A DNA stretch of 54,326 nt from Selenomonadaceae bacterium (GTDB taxonomy: Bacteria > Bacillota > Negativicutes > Selenomonadales > Selenomonadaceae), in assembly GCA_017518105.1 (NCBI GenBank), contig JAFWWC010000020.1, forward strand, positions 66,056-120,381, written 5' to 3'. A program made the position numbers and the translations under genes. Within the stretch, counting starts at the first letter, position 1, and each line of letters begins with the position of its first letter. Shown here piece after piece: positions 1 through 8,523 of this stretch. The notes beneath the pieces were generated by a model. It searched no databases and was not told the DNA's origin. It was given only the letters and a program-made list of their open reading frames with translations.

Positions 1-498
1 GGACATTTGGTCAAGGGGAATGCCGCTGAACAAAATATTCATGTCGAGCATTGAGCAGACGCTGACGCCCGCCTTGCCTACGTCGCCGAACACACGCGGA
101 TTATCAGCATCGTAACCGCGGTGAGTCGGCAGGTCAAACGCAATCGACAAACCCTTTTGACCTGCGGCGAGGTTGCGACGATAAAATGCGTTGGATTCTT
201 CAGCCGTCGAAAAGCCAGCATATTGACGGACAGTCCACGGGCGGAAAACATACATCGTCGCGTAGGGTCCGCGCAGGAACGGAGGAATGCCGCTCACGAA
301 GTCCAAATGGTTCATGTGGTCGTATTCGTCGTGCGTGTACAGCGGCTTAACCGGGACATGCTCCATCGTCTTATAAATCAGTTTGTCGTAATCCTCAGCC
401 GCCGCCTTCTCGAATTTAGCTTTCCACTCCGCCGCATCAGAAGCCGGGGCGTCGCTCAGACCAATCTGCGTGAAGTCCGGATTGTTGTAACTTGCCAT
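1..498 (-). CDS. mutB: Methylmalonyl-CoA mutase large (catalytic) subunit, C-terminus beyond window
   Basis: N-terminal 166 codons only; the gene runs off the left edge. The B12-dependent mutase interconverts methylmalonyl-CoA and succinyl-CoA in the propionate pathway. The visible part contains the family's substrate-binding barrel entry, with motifs such as [29 protein letters not shown] and [10 protein letters not shown], which match catalytic-chain mutases very closely. The ATG (498-496) overlaps the TAA stop of mutA by one base (TAATG), so the two subunits are translationally coupled. The B12-binding C-terminal domain expected in this subunit lies outside the window. Confidence 0.95.
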   Translation of the reverse strand, partial: MASYNNPDFTQIGLSDAPASDAAEWKAKFEKAAAEDYDKLIYKTMEHVPVKPLYTHDEYDHMNHLDFVSGIPPFLRGPYATMYVFRPWTVRQYAGFSTAEESNAFYRRNLAAGQKGLSIAFDLPTHRGYDADNPRVFGDVGKAGVSVCSMLDMNILFSGIPLDQMS

Positions 499-2648
499 TA
501 TTCCATCCCCTTTTTCTGCTGAAGTGTTTGGATAATCTTATAACAATTCGCCCTGACGTTGATGTAATCGTCAATGCCCGCCTGCTTGTAGGGTTCGACG
601 AGTTCCGCAGGAGCCGTGCCCGCAAGATAAACCGTCGCATTGGGCAGAGCCTCATGAAGTTTGGGAGCAAGCGCGGGAACGATTTCGGGATAAGTGGCGT
701 CCGTCGAACAAATGACGACTGCATCTGCGCCTGACTCCTTAGCAGCAGCCGCCGCATCGTCGACAGTCTTAAAACCGTTGTTGCTCAGGACTTGGAACGC
801 GCCGACCTGCAAAAATCCCGTGGTGAAGTCTGCGCGAGCTTTGTGTTGAGGTATCGGTCCCATGTTCGCCAGGAAGATTTTAACGTTGTCGCCAGTCGCG
901 GCTTTGAATTTCTCTGTAGCCTCGCGCAGTGCCTCGAAACGTTCGCTCCAACGATGAGCCGTGATAGCTTTAATCTCGTCGACTTCAGCAGTTCCCAAAG
1001 CCTTGCGAATCTCGGCAATGGTCGCGCCGTTCGCCGCCGCATTAATCACGCTGTCCACGTCGTCAGTTTTGATATTGGCGATTGCGTCCTTAGCGTCGAC
1101 GGTGGAAAGGTAAACATCAATCGTGACTTTGCGAACCTTCATGTTCTCGGCTTGGCTTTCGGGGCGGGCGTCAATGCGTTCCTCGGTCATGTTCGGGTAC
1201 ATATTGTTGCCGACGATTCGGTCTTTGCGAGTCTCCGCCGCCTTGAAGCGTGCCGCCAAAACGTTAGCAATCTCATCTTGCGGATAACCGCCCTTGAGAG
1301 CCTCGACGATACCGCCCTTGCCCTCGACTGCTTGGAACTCCGCCCAAATCTTTTCCTTAATCTGCTTAGTCAAAGTCTCGACAGCCCACGAGCCGCCAGC
1401 CGGGTCAATCGGTTGCAGAAGTCCGAATTCCTCTTGAAGGATAATCTGCATGTTGCGAGCGATACGGCGGCTGAACTCGTCGCCCTTGCGAACGGGTTCA
1501 TCGAACGTCGAGTTCTCGAAGCTGTCGACGCCACCAACTACGCCGCTGAAAAGTTCGGTCGTGTCGCGGAGCATATTGACGTAAGGGTCGTAAACGGTCT
1601 TGAAGAACTTCGCGGGGCGTCCGTGAATGTGAATCTTTTGAGCCTCTTCACTGCCGCCGAATGCCTTAACAATCTGCGCCCAAATCGGACGGACTGCGCG
1701 GAGTTTAGCAATCTGCATGAAGAAGTTCGCGCCCATCGAGAAGCCGAACATAATTTGCGACGCCGCCTCGTCAATCGTCAAGCCACGGTCGAGCAAAGCC
1801 CTAAGATAAGCTACGCCCGTCGAGATTGTGTACGCGACTTCCTGAACGTCATTTGCGCCGCCGTTGCTGAAGACGTTGCTTTTAACAAAAATAGTCTTGA
1901 TGTTCGGGGCGTTCTTGACAGCCCACTTAGCAACGTTCGCCGCCTCGTCGAAGAGTTTATCCAGCGATTGTGTTAAGGTACCGTTCGCGGCGTATTCGGC
2001 AATGGGATTGGCTCCGATGACACCTTTAAGCTTTGCAACGTCGCCGCCCTGCTTCTTAATAGCCGCAATGATTAGCGCGAACAGAGGCAGGGAACTTTCT
2101 CCGGCGTAAACGTAAAGCGGATAGGTGTCGAGCTTGAGACCTTTAAGCAAAGCGTCCACGTCGCCGAGGGTCGTCAAACTACAGCCGCCCTTGCCGATAT
2201 GTTTGCATTCGCGGGCGTCCTTAGCCTTGCGGGTCGCGCAGTCGACTTTGATATTGTAAATCGTCGAGCCTTTAGCTATTTCGTGCTGAAGCAGTTCATT
2301 GTTCTCGGCGGGGAAGGTCTCGTCGCAAGCCTGAGCGATACCCCACGGCGCATTGACGTAACCATTAGCCGTCGTGCCGCGCAGATAGTCGCCCATACCA
2401 GGATACGACTTCGCCGGCTGAATCGGTTCGGTGTCGGCGTGGAAGTACATCGGGCTAAAGGTTATGCCCTCGTAAGTCTTGGTGAAAAGTTTCTTCTCGA
2501 ACGGTGCGCCCTTCAAAAGCGCGATACATGCCGCCTTCCACTCGTCGTAGGTGGGGATTGCGAATTCGTCAAGCGGGACTTCGGGGAAATTTTCTTGCGC
2601 CTCTGCCTTCTTGATTAAGGCTTGGAGGTCAAGTTCTGCATTGCTCAT
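498..2648 (-). CDS. mutA: Methylmalonyl-CoA mutase small subunit
   Basis: 716 aa, the usual size for the non-catalytic alpha-like subunit that pairs with MutB in the heterodimeric bacterial enzyme. It has a TIM-barrel region (about 40-560) followed by a degenerate B12-binding-like Rossmann domain (about 590-710). The start chosen is the ATG at 2648, because GGAGG lies just upstream (revcomp of 2656-2661); a longer frame to 2702 would add 18 residues on top of this RBS and is less likely. It is followed directly by mutB with a 1-nt overlap. A strong minus-strand promoter lies at 2745-2773, so mutA is probably the first gene of a mutAB transcript. Confidence 0.93.
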   Translation of the reverse strand: MSNAELDLQALIKKAEAQENFPEVPLDEFAIPTYDEWKAACIALLKGAPFEKKLFTKTYEGITFSPMYFHADTEPIQPAKSYPGMGDYLRGTTANGYVNAPWGIAQACDETFPAENNELLQHEIAKGSTIYNIKVDCATRKAKDARECKHIGKGGCSLTTLGDVDALLKGLKLDTYPLYVYAGESSLPLFALIIAAIKKQGGDVAKLKGVIGANPIAEYAANGTLTQSLDKLFDEAANVAKWAVKNAPNIKTIFVKSNVFSNGGANDVQEVAYTISTGVAYLRALLDRGLTIDEAASQIMFGFSMGANFFMQIAKLRAVRPIWAQIVKAFGGSEEAQKIHIHGRPAKFFKTVYDPYVNMLRDTTELFSGVVGGVDSFENSTFDEPVRKGDEFSRRIARNMQIILQEEFGLLQPIDPAGGSWAVETLTKQIKEKIWAEFQAVEGKGGIVEALKGGYPQDEIANVLAARFKAAETRKDRIVGNNMYPNMTEERIDARPESQAENMKVRKVTIDVYLSTVDAKDAIANIKTDDVDSVINAAANGATIAEIRKALGTAEVDEIKAITAHRWSERFEALREATEKFKAATGDNVKIFLANMGPIPQHKARADFTTGFLQVGAFQVLSNNGFKTVDDAAAAAKESGADAVVICSTDATYPEIVPALAPKLHEALPNATVYLAGTAPAELVEPYKQAGIDDYINVRANCYKIIQTLQQKKGME

Positions 2649-2744
2649 AAAAATTTTTCCTCCTGTAAAAGTTTTGTTGACTGCGAAAAGTTTTTTTCTC
2701 ACTCCTCCTCAAAAGGTTGACGTGATTATTGTTATGTATTGAGG

Positions 2745-2773
2745 ATATTAATACAACTAATGCCCGCTGTCAA
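2745..2773 (-). promoter_or_regulatory. Predicted sigma-70 promoter of mutAB
   Basis: On the minus strand TTGACA (2773-2768) and TAATAT (2750-2745) are separated by exactly 17 bp, about 100 bp upstream of the mutA start. No operator was recognised. Confidence 0.75.
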
Positions 2774-2791
2774 CGCGCCGATTTAAAAAAT

Positions 2792-3451
2792 TCAGCTGTC
2801 CTCGTATGGTCGCACGCGCAAAGTTAAGCTACGTTCGGAGCAAATCTTTTGGCAGGTGGAAATCTCTTCGGGCGGTGTCACGTGGTCTACGACAGTTAGG
2901 ACGACATGCGGCACGAAAGATTTCATATGCTCGGCGAACGTCAGCATTGCCTCAAAAGATTTTATCCCGTAAGCCGCACGAGTCAGCTTGAAATATCTTT
3001 CGGCGGTCGCGGCGTTCAGGCTGATTGACGCCGTGTCCAAAATGCCTTCAAAGTCCGCCGCAATCTCCCGTCCGTGATAAAGTTCGCCTAAGCCGTTTGT
3101 GTTTAGCCGCGTCGACATCTGCGGACGAATCCTTTTGACGTAAGCAAGAAGCTCGACGAGTTCCGCAAGTCTTATCGTCGGTTCGCCGAAGCCGCAAAAG
3201 ACAACTTCCTTTATGACTTGCCACGGTGCGCCGTCGAGTTCGGCTTTGACTTCGGCAACGGTTGGTTCGCGTTCAAGCCATAAGCTAGACTCCTTCGCCA
3301 TAGATTTTTTTTGTCGCAAGCAGAAGACGCAATCGCAGTTGCAACGGTTGGTTAAGTTCACGTAAAGCCCCCGTGGCGTCGTCGAATCAATCTTCAAGCT
3401 CTCGGCAAGCGGCAGATACTTCCCGCCTTTGTGCGTCGCGTAAACAATCAT
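2792..3451 (-). CDS. Radical SAM protein, TatD-associated type
   Basis: 219 aa. Cys37, Cys41 and Cys44 form the CxxxCxxC cluster motif of radical SAM enzymes (an extra Cys39 sits inside it), followed by a GFGEPT segment that fits the SAM-binding region. The short length and C-terminal RVRPYEDS-like ending match the small radical SAM family usually found beside tatD, but no tatD is in the window. The ATG at 3451 is preferred over an upstream in-frame GTG (3460), because AAGGAG lies 8 nt before the ATG. The substrate is unknown. The gene is transcribed towards mutA but has its own promoter (3507-3535). Confidence 0.8.
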   Translation of the reverse strand: MIVYATHKGGKYLPLAESLKIDSTTPRGLYVNLTNRCNCDCVFCLRQKKSMAKESSLWLEREPTVAEVKAELDGAPWQVIKEVVFCGFGEPTIRLAELVELLAYVKRIRPQMSTRLNTNGLGELYHGREIAADFEGILDTASISLNAATAERYFKLTRAAYGIKSFEAMLTFAEHMKSFVPHVVLTVVDHVTPPEEISTCQKICSERSLTLRVRPYEDS

Positions 3452-3463
3452 TTCAATCACTCC

Positions 3464-3492
3464 TTGACTACCCTTGCGCTTGTTTTTAAAAT
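3464..3492 (+). promoter_or_regulatory. Predicted promoter of scpB
   Basis: TTGACT at 3464-3469 and TAAAAT at 3487-3492 with a 17-bp spacer. Its -35 overlaps the Shine-Dalgarno region of the divergent radical SAM gene. Confidence 0.6.
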
Positions 3493-3506
3493 GTTTATTC
3501 TGAAAA

Positions 3507-3535
3507 GATATATCATACGATTAAAGGTTTTTCAA
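3507..3535 (-). promoter_or_regulatory. Predicted promoter of the radical SAM gene
   Basis: Minus-strand TTGAAA (3535-3530), 17-bp spacer, TATATC (3512-3507). It faces the scpB promoter, so the two transcripts overlap at their 5' ends. Confidence 0.55.
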
Positions 3536-3554
3536 TAAAAGGAAGGTGCATTAA

Positions 3555-4349
3555 TTGGTAAAAGCAGAGATTAAAGAGCGTATCTGTTATCTAGAAATGC
3601 AAAACGCCGCTCACTTCAACTGCTTGAGCGAACAAATGTGCAATGAATTAATAGACGCGTTGAAGTACGGTTACGATAATGAATGCGTCGGAATCGTAAT
3701 CAAAGCGCAGACAAGACGCGGCGTTTGGAGCGCGGGTCATGACATTCACGAGCTTCCGCAGGACGGAACAGATCCTTTAGCGTTCAGCGTGCCAATGGAA
3801 CGTTTGCTAAGGAAAGTGCAGGATACAGCTATTCCCGTTATCGCCTGTGTCAGCGGAACTGTTTGGGGTGGTGCCTGCGATTTGTGTCTGTCGTGCGATA
3901 TGATTGTCAGTTCGAAGAACGCAACCTTTGCAATCACGCCGGCAAAAATCGGTATCCCTTACAACGCATCGGGGATTTTGCATTTTATCAATCAACTCGG
4001 CATGAATAAAGCTCGCGAAATGTTTTTCCTTGGCACGCCAATTACTGCTGATGACGCTTTGAATGTCGGGTTGATTAATCGCGTTGCCGAACTTGAAGAC
4101 TTGGATAACGTGTTGGAAGAACAATTTCTTAATCCCTTGCGCCGCAACAGTGTATTATCAATCAGTGCAATCAAGCGGCAATTTCGTATCCTCAGCAGAG
4201 CCTCAACCGTTATCAGCGCGGAAAATTTCGAGAGAATTAACGCATATCGTGCCCGCGTGTTTGAGGGCGAAGATTATAAAGAAGGCATAAACTCGTTCTT
4301 GGAAAAACGCCCGCCGCAATATAAAGGCAAAGCCTCGGATTTGGATTGA
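3555..4349 (+). CDS. scpB: Methylmalonyl-CoA decarboxylase (enoyl-CoA hydratase/crotonase family)
   Basis: 264 aa crotonase-fold protein. Residues 58-67 (SAGHDIHELP), the VWGGA oxyanion segment near 110 and the ITPAKIGIPYN segment closely follow E. coli YgfG/ScpB, as does the C-terminal EDYKEGINSFLEKR. ScpB converts methylmalonyl-CoA to propionyl-CoA and CO2. The start is TTG at 3555 with GGAAGG 8 nt upstream. Next to mutAB this suggests a succinyl-CoA to propionyl-CoA route, but the gene is divergent and has its own promoter. The family assignment is firm; the exact substrate is inferred from motif similarity and context. Confidence 0.85.
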   Translation: MVKAEIKERICYLEMQNAAHFNCLSEQMCNELIDALKYGYDNECVGIVIKAQTRRGVWSAGHDIHELPQDGTDPLAFSVPMERLLRKVQDTAIPVIACVSGTVWGGACDLCLSCDMIVSSKNATFAITPAKIGIPYNASGILHFINQLGMNKAREMFFLGTPITADDALNVGLINRVAELEDLDNVLEEQFLNPLRRNSVLSISAIKRQFRILSRASTVISAENFERINAYRARVFEGEDYKEGINSFLEKRPPQYKGKASDLD

Positions 4350-4364
4350 ATTAATAATTGAAGA

Positions 4365-4393
4365 TTGACACGCCTTAAGCTTAGTGATAAATT
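4365..4393 (+). promoter_or_regulatory. Predicted promoter of dhaKLM
   Basis: TTGACA (4365-4370), 17-bp spacer, TAAATT (4388-4393), about 40 bp upstream of dhaK. The spacer contains one of two TAAGCTTA palindromes. Confidence 0.65.
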
Positions 4394-4417
4394 TTTTCCG
4401 CTAAGCTTAATTTTTTT
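4375..4417 (+). promoter_or_regulatory. Paired palindromes over the dha promoter: operator or terminator
   Basis: TTAAGCTTAG (4375-4384) and CTAAGCTTAA (4401-4410) are perfect inverted copies separated by 16 nt and followed by T7 (4411-4417). Each arm contains the 8-bp palindrome TAAGCTTA. As RNA this could be a weak A/U-rich terminator behind scpB. As DNA, one palindrome lies between -35 and -10 and the other just after -10, where a repressor would bind. The sequence alone does not decide. Confidence 0.5.
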
Positions 4418-4432
4418 GCAGGAGGGATTAGC

Positions 4433-5425
4433 ATGAAGAAGTTGATAAACGCGGTCGACGCCGTGGAAGAGCAGATGATTTTGGGGCTGGTGAAGTCTGC
4501 GCCCGATAAGCTCCGTAAACTCGAATGCGGCAATGTCGTCGTGCGTGCAAAGAAAAAGTCCGATGACAAGGTTGCGTTGGTTAGCGGCGGCGGCTCTGGT
4601 CATGAACCTGCGCACGGCGGCTTTGTCGGGGAAGGCATGCTCGATTGTGCGGTTGCCGGAGCGGTCTTCACGTCGCCGACGCCCGATAAAATCTTCGAGG
4701 GCATTAAAGCCGTTGCGACTGAACAAGGCGTCCTTTGCATTGTCAAAAACTACACGGGCGACGTTCTGAACTTTGAAATGGCAATCGACATGGCGGGCGA
4801 CGAGGACATTAAAGTTGATCACGTCGTCGTTAATGATGATGTTGCGGTTCAAGACAGCCTTTATACTACGGGGCGTCGCGGCGTGGCAGGAACAATCCTC
4901 GTGCACAAAATCGCGGGAGCTAAGGCGGAGACGGGCGCAACTCTTGAGGAAATCAAAGCCGTTGCCGAAAAGGTCATCGCGAACGTTCGGACAATGGGCA
5001 TGGCAATTTCCCCGTGCACAGTGCCCGCCGCCGGCAAGCCTGGCTTTGAACTCGCGGACGACGAGATTGAGATTGGCATTGGCATTCACGGCGAACCCGG
5101 CACGCATCGCGATAAGATTGCTTCGGCGGACGAGATTGCTAAGACGCTCCTCGATAAGATTCTCGCCGACATTGATTACAAGGGGCGCGAAGTCGTCGTT
5201 ATGGTCAACGGCATGGGCGCGACGCCGCTTATGGAGCTGTACATCATCAATAACTTTGTGCAGGATTATCTTAAGACGGCGGGCGTCAAGGTCTATGATA
5301 CTATGGTCGGCAACTACATGACTTCAATCGAGATGGCTGGGTTCTCTCTGACGTTGCTTAGGCTCGACGACGAACTTAAGGAACTCTACGACGCACCCGC
5401 CGATACTCCCGCGCTAAAGAGGTAA
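4433..5425 (+). CDS. dhaK: PTS-dependent dihydroxyacetone kinase, subunit DhaK
   Basis: 330 aa. DhaK binds dihydroxyacetone covalently through a histidine. The expected HGEPG motif is present with His219, and the N-terminal VSGGGSGHEP glycine-rich segment of the family is at about 45-54. The phosphoryl donor in this system is DhaL-ADP rephosphorylated by DhaM, not free ATP. The start at 4433 has GCAGGAGG upstream. It is the first gene of dhaKLM, 5 nt before dhaL. No DhaR- or DhaS-type regulator is encoded nearby. Confidence 0.95.
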   Translation: MKKLINAVDAVEEQMILGLVKSAPDKLRKLECGNVVVRAKKKSDDKVALVSGGGSGHEPAHGGFVGEGMLDCAVAGAVFTSPTPDKIFEGIKAVATEQGVLCIVKNYTGDVLNFEMAIDMAGDEDIKVDHVVVNDDVAVQDSLYTTGRRGVAGTILVHKIAGAKAETGATLEEIKAVAEKVIANVRTMGMAISPCTVPAAGKPGFELADDEIEIGIGIHGEPGTHRDKIASADEIAKTLLDKILADIDYKGREVVVMVNGMGATPLMELYIINNFVQDYLKTAGVKVYDTMVGNYMTSIEMAGFSLTLLRLDDELKELYDAPADTPALKR

Positions 5426-5430
5426 CTCGC

Positions 5431-6060
5431 ATGGACACGAAAAAAATTCTAGCGATTATCGAAGCCATTGCCAAACGGATTGAGGCGGAGAAAAATTTCC
5501 TAACCGAGCTAGACAACGAGATTGGCGACGGCGACCACGGCATTAACCTAGCACGCGGCTTTAAGGCTGTCGATGAAAAGCTCCCGACCTTCGCGGACAA
5601 GGACATTGGCGCAATCCTTAAAGGAGTCGGCACGGCTCTTGTCTCGACTGTGGGCGGGGCGTCGGGTCCTCTGTACGGTACGGCATTCATGAAGGCTGGC
5701 AACGTTTGCAAAGGCAAAATGGAAATTACGGAAGCAGATTTTGTAGCGGCATTGGACGCGGCGATTAACGGCGTGAAGATGCGCGGCAAAGCTGTCGAGG
5801 GAGAAAAGACTATGCTTGACGCCCTGTGCCCTGCTTACAAAGCGATAAAGGTTGGCATTGACGGCGGCAAAAATTTAATCGACGCACTGGCTGACGGCGT
5901 CGACGCGGCGGCTAAAGGCGTTGAGTACACCAAAACGATAATCGCAACCAAAGGACGCGCAAGCTACCTTAAAGAACGTAGCTTAGGACACCAAGACCCC
6001 GGCGCGACTTCATCGCTTTACATGTTGCAGACGACGCTTGAAGTCTTGCGGAGTACTTGA
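5431..6060 (+). CDS. dhaL: Dihydroxyacetone kinase, ADP-binding subunit DhaL
   Basis: 209 aa, all-helical ADP/Mg-binding subunit. Asp28, Asp33 and Asp35 in the segment DNEIGDGDHG are the conserved Mg-binding aspartates, and a GGASGPLYG nucleotide loop follows at about 73-81. It passes a phosphoryl group from DhaM to DhaK-bound dihydroxyacetone in the cytoplasm. Its TGA stop at 6058-6060 is one base from the dhaM start. Confidence 0.95.
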   Translation: MDTKKILAIIEAIAKRIEAEKNFLTELDNEIGDGDHGINLARGFKAVDEKLPTFADKDIGAILKGVGTALVSTVGGASGPLYGTAFMKAGNVCKGKMEITEADFVAALDAAINGVKMRGKAVEGEKTMLDALCPAYKAIKVGIDGGKNLIDALADGVDAAAKGVEYTKTIIATKGRASYLKERSLGHQDPGATSSLYMLQTTLEVLRST

Positions 6061-6061
6061 C

Positions 6062-6442
6062 ATGGTCGGGATAGTAATCGTCTCGCACAGTCAAAAGCTC
6101 GCGGAAGGTATCGTTGAAATTTCAAAGATGATGGCGGAGACGGCACCGATAATCGCGGCGGGCGGACTAGACGACGGGAGCTTAGGTACGAGCTACGATA
6201 AAATTCTTGCGGCAGTCGAGGAGGTCTACTCGTCCGACGGCGTGATTGTCTTAATGGACATGGGCTCGGCAGTCATGACGACGGAAATGGTTCTTGAGGA
6301 TTTGAATAGACCGAACGTCAAGATGATTGATTGCCCGTTGGTTGAAGGGGCTGTGCTTGCGGCTGTGGAATCGGCGGGCGGTCGCTCCTTAGACGAACTC
6401 TCCGAACTAATCAAAGACTCTCGCACGGCAAATAAATTCTAA
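6062..6442 (+). CDS. dhaM: Dihydroxyacetone kinase phosphotransfer subunit DhaM (EIIA-Man fold)
   Basis: 126 aa, a single EIIA-mannose-type domain as in Gram-positive-type DhaM; the E. coli protein carries extra HPr and EI-like domains. His9 in IVIVSHSQKLAEG is the phosphorylated residue, and the VLMDMGSA segment is typical. The start is the ATG at 6062, one base after the dhaL stop, with GGAG at 6050-6053; an in-frame upstream ATG at 6038 lies inside dhaL and is less likely. It needs HPr and Enzyme I, which are not in the window. Confidence 0.93.
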   Translation: MVGIVIVSHSQKLAEGIVEISKMMAETAPIIAAGGLDDGSLGTSYDKILAAVEEVYSSDGVIVLMDMGSAVMTTEMVLEDLNRPNVKMIDCPLVEGAVLAAVESAGGRSLDELSELIKDSRTANKF

Positions 6443-6450
6443 AATTAAAA

Positions 6451-6484
6451 ATCCCCGACGATTAATCGGGGATAATTTTTTTTA
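6451..6484. terminator. Bidirectional rho-independent terminator
   Basis: The 8-bp stem ATCCCCGA (6451-6458) / TCGGGGAT (6466-6473) has a 7-nt loop. It is followed by a T run on the plus strand and by TTTTAATTTT on the minus strand, so it serves both dhaM and the convergent gene at 6482-7045. Confidence 0.85.
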
Positions 6485-7045
6485 CTGATTAGGCGTCACG
6501 GTCAAGGTATTCAAGTTGCTGTCCGCCGTTAGGGAAAATTTTACGTCGCCTTTTACGACTTCACCAGAAGAACCTTCCGCAGATAGCTCATTCATTAAAG
6601 TTTGCGGGTCAACGCCCGGCGCGACGCATTCAACGAAGGCAGAAAGGAGCAAAACGGTAAAAAGTGATTCGTCGCGTTCCTCAGGCGTGGTAAAACAGAA
6701 ATTTAACGCCTTAAAGTCGCCCGTATCCGACAAATTAGCGACAATCATAACGCGATAATCGCCAAACATGTTAGCGAAGGTATTTCCGATGATTTTATAG
6801 TCTTTAATCAAAAAAAGGTACTCGACAGCCGCCACATCGTCCGTTTGCATAGCATTTTTAAGAATTGGAGTAATAATTTCGTTGAATTTAGCTTGGAAAG
6901 ACTCGGAATTTAGGTTAAAAGTCGCGGAATTATTATTTTGTTCGACATTTAGGAAGATATTATCGAGTTGAGTACGAGTAAAGGGCACGGCTTCGACTTG
7001 AGCGGTTATCAGCAATAAAATCAACGTCAAAAAGAATTTTTTCAT
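6482..7045 (-). CDS. Putative secreted protein, unknown function
   Basis: 187 aa. A clear Sec signal peptide covers residues 1-19 (MKKFF, hydrophobic LTLILLLITA, then VEA as a likely signal peptidase I site). The mature part is a small mixed-composition domain with two cysteines and no recognised motif. It starts one base after the acyl-CoA synthetase stop and is last before the terminator at 6451-6484, so it is probably co-transcribed with that gene. No function is assigned. Confidence 0.7.
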   Translation of the reverse strand: MKKFFLTLILLLITAQVEAVPFTRTQLDNIFLNVEQNNNSATFNLNSESFQAKFNEIITPILKNAMQTDDVAAVEYLFLIKDYKIIGNTFANMFGDYRVMIVANLSDTGDFKALNFCFTTPEERDESLFTVLLLSAFVECVAPGVDPQTLMNELSAEGSSGEVVKGDVKFSLTADSNLNTLTVTPNQ

Positions 7046-7046
7046 A

Positions 7047-8507
7047 TCAAAGCCCTTTCCTAGCTAAATAATCCTCTAAAATTTTGCGTTTAGAGATTTT
7101 ACCGGTGGAAGTGCGCGGAATTTCTTTAAGCTGGTGGAATTCGCGAGGAATTTTATAGAGGGCAAGATTTTTCTGCAAAAATTTTTTAAGTTCGCGGGTA
7201 TCGACCGTTGCGCCGTCTTGAATTTCAAAAAAACACGCGCCGACTTGCCCGCGCAACTTATCATCGACGCCGATAACCGCCGCATCCTTAATTCCGTCGA
7301 ATTTATAAACGACTTCTTCGACTTCGCGGGGATAAATGTTCTCGCCCATGCTGATAATCATTTCTTTAATCCGATTTACGATGTAATAATAGCCGTCAGC
7401 GTCGACTTTGCCCACGTCGCCGGTATGAAGCCAGCCTTCAGCGTCGAGAGCCTCTTTAGTCGCCTGAGGATTGTCCCAATAGCCCAACATGACATTTCCG
7501 CCGCGAACTAAGACTTCACCGACCTCGCCTTGAGCAACATCTTTTCCATCTTCGTCGACTAAACGCACTTCTTCATTGGCAAGCAGCTTTCCGCACGAAC
7601 CTTGACGCTCTTCGCCGTGAGTTGTAAGGAAAACAGCCGGCGAAGCCTCCGAAAGTCCGTAACCTTCGGCGATTGGTGCTCCGAATTTCGCTTTGAACTC
7701 GTCAACAATCTTATCAGGCAAAGTAGTGCCGCCGCTCATGAAGAATCGAACCGTTTTGAAGTCTTCGGGCTTAGCAAGACCAGTTACGAGCTTAAAAATC
7801 GACGGAACCGCGATAATATCAGTGACTTCCTGTTCGCGAACCATATCAATCATTTCTTTAGGCTTAAAAACGCGCACGACATGAGCCGACGCCCCACGAT
7901 AAAAAGTATTTAGAACGGCGCAAGTCCATTCAAAGCAGTGATACATCGGCAAAACGCACAAGACGCGGCATTTGCGGTGACATTTGAAGACTTCGCACTG
8001 TTGAGTATTGCAGACAAGGTTTTTATGGGAAAGAATCGCGCCTTTAGGGTTGCCGGTGGTGCCGGAGGTGTAAATTATGACGCAAGGATTGTTTTCGCTG
8101 AAGTCGGCGGGCAAATCGGGTGCATCGGGGCAAATTTTATCGCCGAAGGTCGCAATGTCATGTTGAGTGACGTTCAAAGGTTCGTCGAAGGTCAGCGGCT
8201 CATAAGTCAGCAGATGTTTGACGCCGGCATTTTGCAAAATGTAAGCGGTTTCGCGTGGGCTGAGCTGAAAATTTATCGGAACGTTAATTGCGCCCAATGA
8301 CGCCGCCGCCATGTAAGCATAAATGAATTCCGCGCTATTGCGTGAAAAAATCCCGACGCGGTCGCCTTGACGGATTCCAAGTTCCCAAAGGCGGTTGCGA
8401 TATTTTTTTATGCCCTGCTTCATCTGCGCGTAAGTTGTATGCCGCCCTTCGTCGACGATTGCAAGGTCTTCTTCGCGCCCGTTGTTTATAATCTCGTGAA
8501 CTAACAA
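7047..8507 (-). CDS. Acyl-CoA synthetase (AMP-forming; long-chain fatty acid-CoA ligase type)
   Basis: 486 aa ANL-superfamily enzyme that activates a carboxylic acid with ATP to an acyl-adenylate and then acyl-CoA. The AMP-binding loop IIYTSGTTGNPKG is at about 145-157, the GYGLSEASP signature at about 277-285, the HTGD motif near 366 and the C-terminal lysine in PRTSTGKISKRKI. The start is TTG at 8507, with AGGAG 9 nt upstream. The acyl substrate cannot be read from sequence. It sits behind a glycosyltransferase, which could mean a role in glycolipid or lipid-carrier metabolism, but this is speculation. Confidence 0.85.
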   Translation of the reverse strand: MLVHEIINNGREEDLAIVDEGRHTTYAQMKQGIKKYRNRLWELGIRQGDRVGIFSRNSAEFIYAYMAAASLGAINVPINFQLSPRETAYILQNAGVKHLLTYEPLTFDEPLNVTQHDIATFGDKICPDAPDLPADFSENNPCVIIYTSGTTGNPKGAILSHKNLVCNTQQCEVFKCHRKCRVLCVLPMYHCFEWTCAVLNTFYRGASAHVVRVFKPKEMIDMVREQEVTDIIAVPSIFKLVTGLAKPEDFKTVRFFMSGGTTLPDKIVDEFKAKFGAPIAEGYGLSEASPAVFLTTHGEERQGSCGKLLANEEVRLVDEDGKDVAQGEVGEVLVRGGNVMLGYWDNPQATKEALDAEGWLHTGDVGKVDADGYYYIVNRIKEMIISMGENIYPREVEEVVYKFDGIKDAAVIGVDDKLRGQVGACFFEIQDGATVDTRELKKFLQKNLALYKIPREFHQLKEIPRTSTGKISKRKILEDYLARKGL

Positions 8508-8523
8508 AATTTTTTGCTCCTTT

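Noticed and set aside
792..1976. 394-aa plus-strand open frame opposite mutA
   Set aside because: Antisense shadow of mutA; no RBS, residue usage unlike a real protein, while mutA matches its family over the whole length.
2792..3451. SCIFF maturase or mutase activase candidate
   Set aside because: Too short (219 aa) and without SPASM cysteines; closer to the TatD-associated radical SAM family.
4274..5107. 277-aa minus-strand open frame opposite dhaK
   Set aside because: Antisense to a clear DhaK; the long frame comes from codon bias of the dhaK strand.
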